A DNA stretch of 30,699 bases from JAFDZV01 sp966128725 (GCA_966128725.1 CBHYLN010000060.1:1-30699), one strand, 5' to 3'. Positions 1 to 8,940 are shown, counted from the stretch's first letter. Program-made: numbers and translations. The notes: generated by a model not told the origin, from the sequence alone.

Positions 1-44
1 TAGCCCCTCAAGCATTAGCCCCTCAAGCATTAGCCCCTCAAGCA
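1..44. repeat. 15-bp tandem repeat at window edge
   Basis: The unit TAGCCCCTCAAGCAT occurs at 1-15 and 16-30, and 14 of its 15 bases again at 31-44, so there are three nearly perfect copies. The array touches the window edge and may continue to the left. It lies just beyond the stop of the minus-strand VOC gene at 82. I see no coding or hairpin function in it. Confidence 0.85.
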
Positions 45-81
45 CGCCAGCGCCGCGCCCCGCGGACCATCCCCCCCGGAA

Positions 82-474
82 TTACCCCATCGGCAGCGGC
101 TGAAGCATGCTGGCACGATTGCCTTCGGTGTCGGTGAACGCAACAAACATGCCCACGCCGGGGATTTCCACCGGCTCGCCCAGCACCGTGCCGCCGGCGG
201 CGGTAACCTTCGCCATCGACTCGCCGATGTTCTCCACCGACACCACCAGCGACGGCTGCTGCATTGTGCCATCCGGGTGCTTGGGGAAGAAACCGCCGTT
301 GATGGCGCCGGGCCGCTTGGGGCCATTCTCGTCGGTCTCGATGGTGGTGGCAAGCATGTAGTGGCCCATCTGCTCGCCAAGGGCCTGCATCTGCCAGCCG
401 AAGGCTTCGCCGTAGAATGCCGCCACACGGTCCGGGTTTTCGTAGGGCATCTCGAAGTGAACGACAGGGTTCAT
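82..474 (-). CDS. VOC (glyoxalase/bleomycin-resistance fold) family protein
   Basis: This is a 130-residue single-domain protein of the vicinal-oxygen-chelate fold. The N-terminal module has the typical NPDRVAAFYGEAFGW segment, and the second module ends in a GMFVAFTDTEGNRASM strand like the DPEGN strand of glyoxalase and dioxygenase relatives. The family binds a metal or small hydrophobic ligand; the substrate here cannot be read from sequence. The reading frame continues upstream, but the ATG at 474 is preferred because GGAG lies 8 nt upstream and homology begins exactly at MNPVVHFEMPYEN. It stands alone, followed by a 15-bp tandem repeat. The family is clear and the function is unknown. 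Confidence 0.88.
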   Translation of the reverse strand: MNPVVHFEMPYENPDRVAAFYGEAFGWQMQALGEQMGHYMLATTIETDENGPKRPGAINGGFFPKHPDGTMQQPSLVVSVENIGESMAKVTAAGGTVLGEPVEIPGVGMFVAFTDTEGNRASMLQPLPMG

Positions 475-655
475 GGTTGGTTCTCCAATGAAGGTTATGT
501 GTGATACCCGGCATGCGCGCAACTGCCGCACGCTTGTGCAGGGGGCAACCATCGCGATTATGCACATCGTGATTGCACAAACGCGATTATGCCAGGACGG
601 ATATGCAGACGCGAACATACGGACGAAAACACACCGAACACCGAACACGGCCTTA

Positions 656-2806
656 TCACTGGCCGAACTCCACAAGCCGAAGCGTGCGTACGGCCGCACC
701 GACGCGCACGCGGCAGTAATACGCACCAGCCATGAGGCGCGCGGCGCCGATCTCAACACGGTGCATGCCGGGCTCCTGAAGCCCGCCAAAGATTTCGGCA
801 ACACGCCTGCCAAGGCCATCGAGCAGGTCGATTGCAACGCTCACGGAACCGGCTCCGTTGGGAACGACATATTCAACCGTGCTGGGGCCACGGCACGGGT
901 TCGGGAACAGCGTGGCCCCAACGGCATCGTTGCCGGCGCTCCCGGCGGCGCCATCCGCAGGCACGCCCAGCATATTGAAGGGCGCACGGAACATGCCGCC
1001 GTATTCGGTACCAACCAGGAAGAATGGGCCGGCCGCAACCGCCGATCGAATGCGACCGTTCCACAGGCCAACGTTCATTGGCAACCACGTCAGCCCACCA
1101 TCAGGCGAACACAGAACACCATGTTCGCGATACCAGGCAATAAGAGTATACCCGTGCTCGGTAAAACCGCTGATCGCGTCGTCTGTACGGCCGGTGTAGG
1201 TGCGCTGCCACGTATCGCCGCCGTCGGTCGAACGCCGGATACAGGCGGTATCGCCGGACAGATCCGCAACAACAACATCATCATTCAATGTGTGGCCGAT
1301 CGCTCCGCATGCGGAGGTACCGAGCCCACGGGTCATGCGCTCCCATGTCCCCCCAGAATCCACAGTACGATACAGCCCGTGTGTGGTGGCAGCGAAGACA
1401 CGGGTGCCAACGATGTCCAACGCCACGTATCCCGCGAACGGCAACGCGCCACCCGCCCGCATCCAGCTGGCGCCGGCGTTGCTGGAACGATAGACATCGT
1501 ATCCCGCACCGAACTCCCGCTCAACGAGCGCCAGAGCGAAGGCTCCATTGGCCGCCAAACGGTAGGTGTGCCCCGGAGCCACCTCAACGCGCCGCCATGT
1601 TGCCCCACCGTCGGTTGAACGGTCGATCCCACTCTCCAACCGCCCACTCGGTACCATCAGCATCGCCATGCTGGAAGCAACAAGCCCCTCAGACTTCGCC
1701 ACCGAGGAATCGCCGGAAACGCGCTCCCAGGTTGAGCCCAGATCGATGGTACGGAGAAGCGCCGAATTCGCTGACGCGACGACGCTGCCGTCGTCGAAAC
1801 GAACAAGCTCTGAGACCAAAAGGCTACTGTAGGCATTGTCGATCGACCGCCATGTAGCACCACTGTCAACGGATTGATACAGGCGCCCATCTACCTCGTG
1901 CCCGCTCCCGGCGTAGACAACCCGGCCGTTGTTGGCAATGCAGAATATCTCGCCTGCCGGCGCGGGATATCGCGCCCAGCCGGCACCGTCGGCTGAGTGG
2001 AACAGCCCGCCGGGAACGCTTCCGGCGGCAAGGAATTCCGCCCCATTCCAGATAATGGCATTCACACGGTCGGCGTTGAAGCCGTTGTGCGCCAACGTCC
2101 ACGATACTCCGCCGTCGGTGGAGCGGTGCAGACGATCGGGCACCCCGCCGAGCCGCGCACCGAACGACGCGATAAGCACGGAATCGTTGGCCGCGAACGC
2201 GTCGACATACTGATCCACCAGTACCATGTTGATGCCTTTCCAACTGACGCCGCCATCATCTGAGATATAGAAATCGGCATCGAGGCTGAGATACAGCCGG
2301 GATCCGTGCGCGGCAAACACCCCGGGCCAATCGCCGTGCGCACCGCCAACCCGTCGCCATGTGTCGCCGTTGTCCACCGACCGATGCACATCACCATCAA
2401 CGCTTGCCAGATAAAGCGTGTCGGCGATGGTGCACATGCCAAAGCTTGCGGCGGCAGCGCCGACATTCATCGCGCTCCAGGTGGCACCGGCGTCGGTGGA
2501 GCGGTAATCGCGACGCCCACATGCGAACAGTGTGCCAGAATGCGAGAAGAGCGAATGCACGGGGTCGGCCCCGAAGGGATCATCAACACGCGACCAATGC
2601 CCACCGGCGTCCGTGCTGCGCACCAGGCCATTGTTCACCGGCGCGGCGAGCACCACATCGCCCTCGGCAACAACAGCGGCCAAGGCGCCGCTAAACGGGC
2701 CAATTGGCTCCCAGGTTTGGATTTGGGCCTGGGCAGGCAGAAACGCGCATGCGAGGATGGCGGCGGCGAATACAAGCCCGGGTATCGATGAGATGGATGG
2801 GATCAT
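656..2806 (-). CDS. Secreted Asp-box (BNR/sialidase-like) repeat protein with type IX secretion sorting domain
   Basis: The product has about 716 residues. An N-terminal signal peptide (hydrophobic GLVFAAAILACAFLPAQAQ) supports the ATG at 2806; an in-frame ATG at 2851 would add 15 residues. The body holds roughly 13 Asp-box motifs of the form S-x-D-x-G-x-T-W, such as RSTDAGATWSAM, RSTDGGATWRRV and RTVDSGGTWERM, as in photosystem-II-stability-factor-like and VPS10-type propellers. The last ~85 residues begin at ATLFPNPCRGPSTVEY and end in a GAYYCRVRVG strand. This is the type A C-terminal sorting domain that directs export by the type IX system and surface attachment. No sialidase catalytic residues are evident, so an adhesive or structural surface role is more likely than an enzyme. 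No clear Shine-Dalgarno sequence is visible. Confidence 0.9.
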   Translation of the reverse strand: MIPSISSIPGLVFAAAILACAFLPAQAQIQTWEPIGPFSGALAAVVAEGDVVLAAPVNNGLVRSTDAGGHWSRVDDPFGADPVHSLFSHSGTLFACGRRDYRSTDAGATWSAMNVGAAAASFGMCTIADTLYLASVDGDVHRSVDNGDTWRRVGGAHGDWPGVFAAHGSRLYLSLDADFYISDDGGVSWKGINMVLVDQYVDAFAANDSVLIASFGARLGGVPDRLHRSTDGGVSWTLAHNGFNADRVNAIIWNGAEFLAAGSVPGGLFHSADGAGWARYPAPAGEIFCIANNGRVVYAGSGHEVDGRLYQSVDSGATWRSIDNAYSSLLVSELVRFDDGSVVASANSALLRTIDLGSTWERVSGDSSVAKSEGLVASSMAMLMVPSGRLESGIDRSTDGGATWRRVEVAPGHTYRLAANGAFALALVEREFGAGYDVYRSSNAGASWMRAGGALPFAGYVALDIVGTRVFAATTHGLYRTVDSGGTWERMTRGLGTSACGAIGHTLNDDVVVADLSGDTACIRRSTDGGDTWQRTYTGRTDDAISGFTEHGYTLIAWYREHGVLCSPDGGLTWLPMNVGLWNGRIRSAVAAGPFFLVGTEYGGMFRAPFNMLGVPADGAAGSAGNDAVGATLFPNPCRGPSTVEYVVPNGAGSVSVAIDLLDGLGRRVAEIFGGLQEPGMHRVEIGAARLMAGAYYCRVRVGAAVRTLRLVEFGQ

Positions 2807-3016
2807 GGCAACGGCAATCGATGAATAACGGGAGAACACGATGCCGGACATACGCCGGCGGCGGCCCGGGTGCGAGTGCTCCGGCAGCGGCCACAAGGCA
2901 AACAACGATGAGAGCGGTTTGTTTCGGCCAGCGATGAAACGGACCGATGCGGTGTGCACGGGCTTATGCCACGAGCCGGGGAACCGAATATGCCCTGTAC
3001 ATCGGATAGGAGTTGT

Positions 3017-3715
3017 CTACCGCAGCCAGTTGGCTCGCGCGGCGGTGAGCGGCGGGTTGGTGCTGTTGCGTGCTTCGCCGGTCGCCGATCCATCACCGTG
3101 ATGCTGTGTGCCACCAATGCTGATGCCGCGCGCGGCAGGATCAACAATAATGCGGACCTCACCGGTTGCGAGTTCTACCCTGTGGCGTGCACCGTAGAAA
3201 TCGATGGCCTCGGCGTGGTGGTCGTGAAGCTCGAACCCCTCGGTGAAAATATCCGCGCCGCTGGATGCCCACAGCATATTGCCAGCGTAGCCCAGCCGGG
3301 CAATTTCAAGTTCCCCATGCGATATCAGGCTGCCATATTCAGGAGCATCGTACACGCCGAAACACGTCGCCGAATCAGCGCGCGTGTACCAAAGCAATTG
3401 CAGCTCCGGCAGCGCAAGCGCGCAGACAAATGCCCCTACAGCAACGAAGCACGTATCGCCGCGCACAAATGCCGAATGCGGATGCACGCTGCTGCATCCA
3501 CCCTGTGCCACAAGAAGCCGCGATGCGATCACGTCGTCGCCCTGCCGTACGGTAATCCGATGGCGTGACTCGAGGTACTCCTCGCCATCACCCAATACGT
3601 ACTCCACCTCCGGCGCGCAGGCGTTGTCGGCCGAACGCGGGTCGTATCGCGGGATACCATGCGAGACGTTGGTCACAACAATCTCAAGGTCCGTGTATGG
3701 AAGGATGTGTTCCAT
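3017..3715 (-). CDS. Hypothetical protein, 232 aa
   Basis: The protein opens MEHILPYTDLEIVVTNVSHG and appears to be soluble, mostly beta, and without a signal peptide or membrane segment. A conserved-looking acidic and aromatic stretch near the C-terminus (FELHDHHAEAIDFYGARH) precedes RVELATGEVRIIVD. The ATG at 3715 was chosen because sequence upstream in the same frame is low-complexity and would run into the neighbouring gene. It lies 61 bp downstream of another unrecognised gene and may be co-transcribed with it. I do not recognise the family. The style resembles stand-alone proteins near immunity genes, but that is only an impression. Confidence 0.72.
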   Translation of the reverse strand: MEHILPYTDLEIVVTNVSHGIPRYDPRSADNACAPEVEYVLGDGEEYLESRHRITVRQGDDVIASRLLVAQGGCSSVHPHSAFVRGDTCFVAVGAFVCALALPELQLLWYTRADSATCFGVYDAPEYGSLISHGELEIARLGYAGNMLWASSGADIFTEGFELHDHHAEAIDFYGARHRVELATGEVRIIVDPAARGISIGGTQHHGDGSATGEARNSTNPPLTAARANWLR

Positions 3716-3776
3716 GGTGCATACGGTACGCCGGGCAGGATACCCCGCAATTCGCCATTCGCTCGGGTTTGCCTGT

Positions 3777-4361
3777 TCAGGTTGCGGCCGGATCTCGGCC
3801 CTGCTGAAATTCAGCGAGCATTGCGTTCGCCTCGTCCAGTGAAAAGTATCCCAACTCCCTGCCCAGATGTGGCTGCGAATTATACGCGCCAATCATCTGA
3901 AGCGGAGCCGTTTCCGGGTGAAGAGCAATGTATGCGCGCACCCACTCGCGCCTTGTATCGTATGCCCCCGGCGGGAAGCGCTCCGCGTCGCCATCGATGT
4001 AATCGCAGTGGAAGCACGTTTCGTCCGGCGACCAGAACATACAGCCGCACGACTCATCCTGGCACCGCCAGAGATCGAGAGTCGCCATCCGCCCGGCCGC
4101 AATTGCGGCGATGTCGTCGCGGGTAAACATCAGCTCCCACTTGGTGCGCAGGCCTTCAACGGGAAAGAACGTGAATCCATACATGCCATCCTCGGTTAGG
4201 CCGCCGCAGGCATCCTTGGCCTGGAGCAGATCGCCAGACGGTATCAGCGTCGCCTCATCGCCACACTCGATCAAAGCGTGCACATCGGCAAGAAACACAC
4301 GGAGACGCGATGGCACAGCAACGCGATCGATCACTTTGGGCTTCGGGACTGCAACCCTCAT
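3777..4361 (-). CDS. Hypothetical protein with cysteine-rich (zinc-ribbon-like) segment
   Basis: About 194 residues from the ATG at 4361; an ATG at 4373 is also possible. The frame stays open to 4535, but that extension would overlap the LRR gene and lacks coding character. The middle contains RCQDESCGCMFWSPDETC followed by FHCDY, giving a C-x5-C-x-C and later C-x2-C spacing that could bind zinc. The rest is a mixed alpha/beta protein rich in Asp and Glu, with a C-terminal helix YFSLDEANAMLAEFQQ. There is no signal peptide. I do not recognise the family. It sits between an LRR protein and another hypothetical gene in the same direction. Confidence 0.75.
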   Translation of the reverse strand: MRVAVPKPKVIDRVAVPSRLRVFLADVHALIECGDEATLIPSGDLLQAKDACGGLTEDGMYGFTFFPVEGLRTKWELMFTRDDIAAIAAGRMATLDLWRCQDESCGCMFWSPDETCFHCDYIDGDAERFPPGAYDTRREWVRAYIALHPETAPLQMIGAYNSQPHLGRELGYFSLDEANAMLAEFQQGRDPAAT

Positions 4362-4521
4362 ATCTCGGTCCATCCTCGTACGTAGTACGCGATCGCGTCG
4401 CAGAATTGCATGCAACTGCGGATCGGCTGCGCGATGCATGGTGGGGCCACAACCCTCGCGCGCACCAGCTTGTGCGCAGGGGCGGGCGGAGGCAAGGCAC
4501 CAATATGGTTGAACGCCGCTC

Positions 4522-5700
4522 TCATCCCGCCCCAACCTGGCGATGATACTTCAGTTGAGGGCGCACACGTACGAATGCGGTCAGAGCCGCGCTTGTTACT
4601 TCGGTATCAACAAGATTTACGTAGCCGAGATTCGCAATCCGACCGAGCGACATGAAGACTTCGTCGGTCACAGGAGTGCCACTTAGATCAACCGACGTAA
4701 GCGATTCCGTCATCCTGTCCAGCATCGCGCATACTTCCGCGGTTGTTGCTTGGGCGCAGTGCAAATGGAGGGTTGTTAGCCCGCGCACCTTCAACCAGGC
4801 CGGCAGCCTGGGGGCCGTCAACGAAAGGTTGGCAAGCCCGTGCAGATGAAGTTCACCGTCGGCCGAGATGTCCTGCCCCAAACTCAGATACAGGTCCTGC
4901 AGTGCCGTACAGGCGCTTGCGAGATCTCGTACGCCGAGCAATCGGCCCCGAACACCCGCGATCGATAGCGATGTCAGCCGAGGAGCCTCGGGCAGCCCTG
5001 TTATGTCGAGAGAGGAAGTGTCGCCGCAATACACGTTGAGCACTCGCAAACGAGGGCAATTCCGAAGCCAGAACAAGCCACGCCCGCTTATACGCGTCTG
5101 GCACAACTGGATGATTTCAACAGCTGGAAATGCGGGCTGCATCTCTTCGAGCAAAACATCATCGAACATTGGCCCATTGAGATCCAGCGACCAGATCTCC
5201 GCAGCATGGAGCTGAGCACGAACAAGGTCCTCGCTGCTCCAGCAGGTACAACGATTGTATATGCTGAAGGGTTGCCCATCAACATACCCGACAGGTAACA
5301 CCGGACTTTTGACCTGAAACGGCGCGTACCCATATTCCTCGTTGAGCGGCCGGTACAGGCGTTTCTCATCGGAGGTAAAGCGACCACATGCCAGCACCCC
5401 GACAAGCGTGGAAACGCCTGTTTCGCCAATAACGCTCAGGTCCACCCATTGTGGAACAAGACCATTTCGCCAAAGCTCATCAACCACCTGCTGCGCAGTC
5501 AGTCGCTGAAGATGTACCGTGCGAAACGAGTCCTCCGGGAAAAGCTTGAACTCGTCACTGGCCCCCACATCGCACGAATTGTTCAGAAAGAGATGGAACA
5601 GCATCTGTTGTGGAAGCGACTCCTTCACGAGGGTTTGCGCGAACTCGCGCGCACGTGCGGCTGCACTTGAAAAACGTGACGTAAAAACGGACTTATCCAT
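4522..5700 (-). CDS. Leucine-rich-repeat protein
   Basis: A 392-residue cytoplasmic-looking protein. The N-terminal ~150 residues are not a known domain to me. From about residue 170 to the end, repeats of LxxLxLxx type are visible, e.g. PRLRVLNVYCGDTSSLDI, APRLTSLSIAGVRGRLL and LTSVDLSGTPVTDEVF, typical of RNI/F-box-like LRRs (the 'GTPVTD' and 'DTEVTS' turns). LRRs normally bind a protein partner. The ATG at 5700 is used; the codon before it is GTG, so a one-residue longer form is possible. No Shine-Dalgarno sequence is seen. The layout resembles the N-terminal 'TIGR02996/LRR' bacterial proteins, but that match is unproven. Confidence 0.88.
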   Translation of the reverse strand: MDKSVFTSRFSSAAARAREFAQTLVKESLPQQMLFHLFLNNSCDVGASDEFKLFPEDSFRTVHLQRLTAQQVVDELWRNGLVPQWVDLSVIGETGVSTLVGVLACGRFTSDEKRLYRPLNEEYGYAPFQVKSPVLPVGYVDGQPFSIYNRCTCWSSEDLVRAQLHAAEIWSLDLNGPMFDDVLLEEMQPAFPAVEIIQLCQTRISGRGLFWLRNCPRLRVLNVYCGDTSSLDITGLPEAPRLTSLSIAGVRGRLLGVRDLASACTALQDLYLSLGQDISADGELHLHGLANLSLTAPRLPAWLKVRGLTTLHLHCAQATTAEVCAMLDRMTESLTSVDLSGTPVTDEVFMSLGRIANLGYVNLVDTEVTSAALTAFVRVRPQLKYHRQVGAG

Positions 5701-5745
5701 CACAAGTTATCATTGATCGATGGCCCCAGACCAACACGGGCGCGC

Positions 5746-6159
5746 TCACCCGTTCCTCCTGTTCTCATATCTGGCCTCCGCGCGTTTCTGTTTGGCGGCG
5801 CCGCCAATATGCCATCGCATCACGTGGTTGATGTCGGCGATCACATCCCTGGCAACCGCCGCAACACGCGGATCGTTATCGCGCAGAGCCCTCAGAAGCA
5901 CGGGCTTCACAACATTCTTCTCAACCTTTCCATGGAAACGCGCAATGTGCGCAAGGCCAAGCAGTGAATTGGATCGAACCCACGCATCGCGGTGCTGCGA
6001 AAGGCGGACACAGATATCCTGAATGAACCGCCAGCTTGCCATATGAAATGCGCCGTCGATTGGAAGCGTGCGCAAACGCTCGGGATCATCACACGCGATG
6101 ATGGCCATTGCGTGGCTCTCGGAGACAGCTTCGGGATCGCGGTATGTACGTTTGGACAT
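5746..6159 (-). CDS. HEAT-repeat-like protein (immunity-protein-like)
   Basis: A 137-residue all-alpha protein. After a short N-terminus (SHAMAIIACDDPERL) come tandem helical hairpins, WVRSNSLLGLAHIARFHG and VLLRALRDNDPRVAAVAR, of HEAT/PBS-lyase type. This arrangement is common in small stand-alone proteins annotated as immunity or regulatory HEAT proteins. The ATG at 6159 has a G-rich patch about 7 nt upstream; an extension to 6255 in the same frame does not look coding. It lies 45 bp upstream of the LRR gene and may share its transcript. The partner is unknown. Confidence 0.82.
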   Translation of the reverse strand: MSKRTYRDPEAVSESHAMAIIACDDPERLRTLPIDGAFHMASWRFIQDICVRLSQHRDAWVRSNSLLGLAHIARFHGKVEKNVVKPVLLRALRDNDPRVAAVARDVIADINHVMRWHIGGAAKQKRAEARYENRRNG

Positions 6160-6308
6160 GGCAGGCCCCAGAACTTTCCGTGACAACCCTCGATACACGT
6201 GCAGGGGAATCGCTGTGCCGAACGCGCTGAAGATGTGAATGCGGAAACGGTGCATGACGCTCGACGGCGTTGATCAATGCCCCCGCGGTGGTTGTATGGC
6301 GCTGCACC

Positions 6309-7043
6309 TCAACCAGCCGCGTTGACGATCACGGGCAGCTTCCCCTTCCACGCTTCCCAGACCTCCGTTTTCGTGACCAGCTCGCACATGAAATGCGCCA
6401 CGTTGGCCCGGTTGGTATGGCCCGGAGCAACAAGACTGTTGACCAGCCCATCGTGCAGTGTGTATGCGGACACGTCGCCCTCCAGCAGTGTGTCGGGGCG
6501 GACCACTGCCCACTGCACAAACCGATGCGCCGTGCCGATGGTGCGCCAGAGAACATTCGCCGCCTGCTGATTGTCCCGCGCCGGCGGGATCAGGCCACGA
6601 AGTATCCACAGGATCATCTTCTCGAACATCCCGCGACGTGTGTCGAACCCTCCGGGATGATTGACCGACACGCTGCCCATGAGAACAACCCTGACAGGTT
6701 CGGCCGGCCGCAGCGCCTCGATCGCCTGGCACAGCCTGGCAATGGCCTGCGCAACCAGGTCGCGCGGCGGACCGAAAATACCCTTGAAGCTGATGACATG
6801 GCCGAGGCAGGAGATAACGGCGTCGCAGCCGCGAACGTGATGGCGGAGCTCGTCATCGCCGAGCGACAGCAGGTCGGCCTCAACAACCGTTGCGTTGGGA
6901 TGATCCACGATGCCGGCGGGAAGCTTCCGCGCCGATCGCACGATGGCACGAACGCTTGCGCCTCGGCTCAGGAGCTGCTCCAGAACGCGCCTACCGGTAC
7001 GCCCGGTGCCGCCCACAAGTAACACTGTCTGCTGTATGCCCAT
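6309..7043 (-). CDS. NAD(P)-binding SDR/NmrA-like oxidoreductase
   Basis: A 244-residue Rossmann protein with the nucleotide-binding glycine motif LLVGGTGRTGRRV at residues 8-20, followed by an Arg-rich loop (AIVRSARKL) that suggests NADP preference. Further landmarks are CDAVISCLGH, VRVVLMGSVSVNHPGG and WAVVRPDTLLEG, typical of the atypical SDR 'NAD(P)H-binding' group (SDR_a5/NmrA/YwnB-like). The canonical Tyr-x3-Lys pair is not evident, so it may act as a sensor or an isomerase-like enzyme rather than a classical dehydrogenase. The ATG at 7043 has GGGAG 8 nt upstream. Monocistronic by spacing. Confidence 0.9.
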   Translation of the reverse strand: MGIQQTVLLVGGTGRTGRRVLEQLLSRGASVRAIVRSARKLPAGIVDHPNATVVEADLLSLGDDELRHHVRGCDAVISCLGHVISFKGIFGPPRDLVAQAIARLCQAIEALRPAEPVRVVLMGSVSVNHPGGFDTRRGMFEKMILWILRGLIPPARDNQQAANVLWRTIGTAHRFVQWAVVRPDTLLEGDVSAYTLHDGLVNSLVAPGHTNRANVAHFMCELVTKTEVWEAWKGKLPVIVNAAG

Positions 7044-7151
7044 TTCACGGACTCCCGTTGTTGCATCAACCGGAAACATCGGCAACAGGGAACATCCGTG
7101 CCATGACTTCGGACACATTAATTGGGGTATGCGTGGTGGTGTGCCGCACGG

Positions 7152-7197
7152 CCTGCCCTGCGCTTCGCGCGCGCGCGGAGCCAGGCGAAGCGGCAGG
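7152..7197. terminator. Bulged GC hairpin downstream of the DUF4256 gene
   Basis: CCTGCC (7152-7157) pairs with GGCAGG (7192-7197), and GCTTCGC (7162-7168) pairs with GCGAAGC (7185-7191), leaving a 4-nt bulge on one side and a GC-rich loop. It lies 25 bp past the stop of the minus-strand DUF4256 gene. There is no T-run, so termination is only a guess. It could equally be another kind of structured intergenic element. Confidence 0.35.
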
Positions 7198-7221
7198 GAT
7201 CATCATGCCGGCATGCGGCTC

Positions 7222-7764
7222 TTACACCCGAAGCAGCCCGCGGAATCCGCGCGCGGCGTAGTACGACTCCGCTCCATTGTGATACAGGAACACCGTGCCG
7301 TAGCGCCTGTCGCAGAACAACGCGCCGCCAAGCTTCCTGATATCCGGCGGTGTGCCAACCCAACTGGAAGTTTTCGTATCGAAGGCGCCCAACGTCTGAA
7401 GCGCCCGGTACTGCTCCTCGGTCAGCAGAGTTATGCCCATCTCCCTGGCCGTCTCCACCGCGCTGCCGCGAGGCTTGTGCTCCTTGCGCGACTCCAGCGC
7501 CTGGTCATCATAACAAAGGCTTCTGCGCCCGGCCGGGCTTTCGGCCGAGCAGTCGCAGAACGTGTAGCGTCCGTCGCTTTCCTGGCCGATCACATCGGGC
7601 TCGCCGCCGGTTGCCTCCATCTGGTGCAACGCTCGCAGCGCGGCGCGGTTGCCCTCCAGCCTGGCCAACACGTCGGCCCAGGTGATCCCCGCATGCCGGC
7701 CCATGTGTTTCTCGAATCGGGCCTTCAGGGTGTTCAGCAGTTCGTCACGTTCCTGTGCGTTCAT
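7222..7764 (-). CDS. DUF4256 domain-containing protein
   Basis: A 180-residue protein that matches the DUF4256 family along its whole length as I remember it. It begins with LNTLKARFEKHMGRHAGI, then ALHQMEATGGEPDV and the signature FCDCSAESPAGRRSLCYD. The C-terminal block has KLGGALFCDRRYGTVF, then YHNGAESYYAARGFRG. The family is common in Firmicutes, Bacteroidota and integrated accessory DNA; its biochemical role is unknown. The ATG at 7764 matches the usual family start. Full-length, no frameshift. Confidence 0.95.
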   Translation of the reverse strand: MNAQERDELLNTLKARFEKHMGRHAGITWADVLARLEGNRAALRALHQMEATGGEPDVIGQESDGRYTFCDCSAESPAGRRSLCYDDQALESRKEHKPRGSAVETAREMGITLLTEEQYRALQTLGAFDTKTSSWVGTPPDIRKLGGALFCDRRYGTVFLYHNGAESYYAARGFRGLLRV

Positions 7765-7840
7765 GGCTCTGCGAATATTTCAAGGGGCGTGGTAGCGGGC
7801 AACGGCATGCCGATAAAGACGCTCCACACAAAATGGATGA

Positions 7841-8317
7841 TTATGCGCCGGACGGTGATTCACCAAGCACGGGTTGCAATTCACGGAACTCGGCGGTTGC
7901 CTCGGGATGCCATGGGAAGCGCCCGGCGTTCGACGGCCACACGATCTGGTACAACGGGAACTCGTCGCCGAAATAGAACCAGCTGCAATAACCGACATGC
8001 CAGTAATAGTGGGCGCGCGGCACCTCAACAAACACGCAGGAGAGCCCCTCCAGCAATTGGTCGGTGGGGATCGAAAAGTCGGTTATCCGCCCATCCCGCG
8101 CAGCCTGGATTGCCAGATGGAGCACCTCCTGAGCAAGCTTGAACGGAAGTCCGAAGACGATGAGCTCCGGCAGCCCGAAGCTGTGGAAGGCGCCCACCGT
8201 AAACGAATACGGCCCGCCGGCATCGTCACCCAGGATATGCACGCAGTGCCACCCGTATTTGGCGACATCGTCGACTACCCTTTGTTCACTCTCATTAGTG
8301 CCAACTGTCTGTACCAT
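7841..8317 (-). CDS. DUF4262 domain-containing protein
   Basis: A 158-residue protein of the DUF4262 family. Visible landmarks are the N-terminal VVDDVAKYGWHCVHILGD, the PYSFTVGAFHSFGLPELIVFG strand-turn-strand block in two parts (PYSFTVG and FGLPELIVFGL), and the C-terminal PLYQIVWPSNAGRFPW. The family is small, soluble and of unknown function. The ATG at 8317 has GGAG 6 nt upstream; an upstream TTG at 8332 is less likely. A TATATT box lies 66 nt upstream at 8383-8388. Confidence 0.93.
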   Translation of the reverse strand: MVQTVGTNESEQRVVDDVAKYGWHCVHILGDDAGGPYSFTVGAFHSFGLPELIVFGLPFKLAQEVLHLAIQAARDGRITDFSIPTDQLLEGLSCVFVEVPRAHYYWHVGYCSWFYFGDEFPLYQIVWPSNAGRFPWHPEATAEFRELQPVLGESPSGA

Positions 8318-8382
8318 GGGCAGGAGCTCCAACTGCGGGGATTCCCGCGCACGCCGATGTTATCGCGGTGCGCAGCGTGCGG

Positions 8383-8388
8383 AATATA
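8383..8388 (-). promoter_or_regulatory. TATATT(C) -10-like box upstream of the DUF4262 gene
   Basis: On the minus strand the sequence reads TATATTCC, 66 nt before the DUF4262 start codon. It belongs to a set of TATATT boxes found 65-80 nt ahead of several genes in this window (11904, 17101, 21185, 22810, 24101). No matching upstream ATCGAA box is present here, so support comes only from position and resemblance. Confidence 0.4.
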
Positions 8389-8458
8389 CACAGCACGCGG
8401 CCTGAAACGGTGGGATGGATCTGTACATCTGGGTATACAGATTGGAGAGATGCGGTCT

Positions 8459-8674
8459 GCGTTATACGTGATGCGTGATGACCCGCAGACGCAGCCCCCT
8501 TTTTGCATTCTGCATTCTGCATTCTGCATTTCTCATTCCCCTCCACCTCGCCCCCGTTCTCGCGGAGTTGCACTCCGCGAGCGTCGGCTGCCACAAAGTT
8601 ACGGTACGCGCCGACGGTGCTTTGCACAAATGCTCGGAGCTATGCTACAAACGGGCCGCGCCTACGGCGCTCGG
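8459..8674. repeat. Composite dispersed repeat, copy 1 (DNA hairpins plus GCATTCT microrepeat)
   Basis: The block contains a GTGATGCGTGATGACCCGCA segment, then GCATTCT units from about 8504 (three copies, with further related bases). A 23-nt hairpin follows at 8559-8581 (stem CTCGCGGAGT / ACTCCGCGAG, loop TGC). A second hairpin is at 8645-8674 (stem GCGCC / GGCGC, loop TAC) carrying an inverted CTACAAACGGG tail. The same components recur in the same order at 8760-8940 and 11040-11300. No gene is seen in 8318-9053; this stretch is repeat DNA. Confidence 0.8.
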
Positions 8675-8712
8675 CAGGACCGGATCAACAGGCAGCAGTG
8701 CTACGCCACGTT

Positions 8713-8735
8713 CTCGCGGAATTGTACTCCGCGAG
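8713..8735. repeat. Hairpin repeat variant
   Basis: The sequence has arms CTCGCGGAAT and ACTCCGCGAG with loop TGT. It is a variant of the 8559 hairpin in which one stem position is mismatched (A opposite C). It lies between composite repeat copies 1 and 2. Confidence 0.75.
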
Positions 8736-8759
8736 CAGGCGGCCGCGATGCAACGGGGC

Positions 8760-8940
8760 CTGTTATGCGGTATGAGTGATGCGGGATGCGCCAAAAACGC
8801 AGCGGACATTTCGCACTTCGCATCTTGCTTTTCGCATTCTGCATTCTGCATTCCCCTCGCCCTCGTTCCCTTCGTTCTCGCGGAGTAGTACTCCGCGAGA
8901 GACGTCTTTGCTGCAACGGGGCCGGAGTGCAACTCCGGCC
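8760..8940. repeat. Composite dispersed repeat, copy 2
   Basis: In order: a TTATGCGGTATGAGTGATGC segment, ACGCAGCGGACATTTCGCA, GCATTCTGCATTCTGCATT, a hairpin at 8877-8899 (stem CTCGCGGAGTA / TACTCCGCGAG, loop G), and a second hairpin at 8920-8940 (stem GGCCGGAGT / ACTCCGGCC, loop GCA). The stem of the first hairpin is preserved although the loop sequence differs from copy 1, which suggests selection for structure or recent copying with loop drift. Confidence 0.8.

Noticed and set aside
473..1618. A 381-codon plus-strand frame over the Asp-box protein
   Set aside because: Shadow of the minus-strand repeat gene; periodic GTDGG-type codons leave it open, and the translation has no recognisable domains.
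6910..8142. A 410-codon plus-strand frame across the SDR, DUF4256 and DUF4262 genes
   Set aside because: It spans three well-supported minus-strand genes and their intergenic DNA, so it cannot be a single real gene.
8500..8535. GCATTCT array as a CRISPR
   Set aside because: The units are 7 bp with no spacers, and part of a larger dispersed repeat; no cas genes are present.
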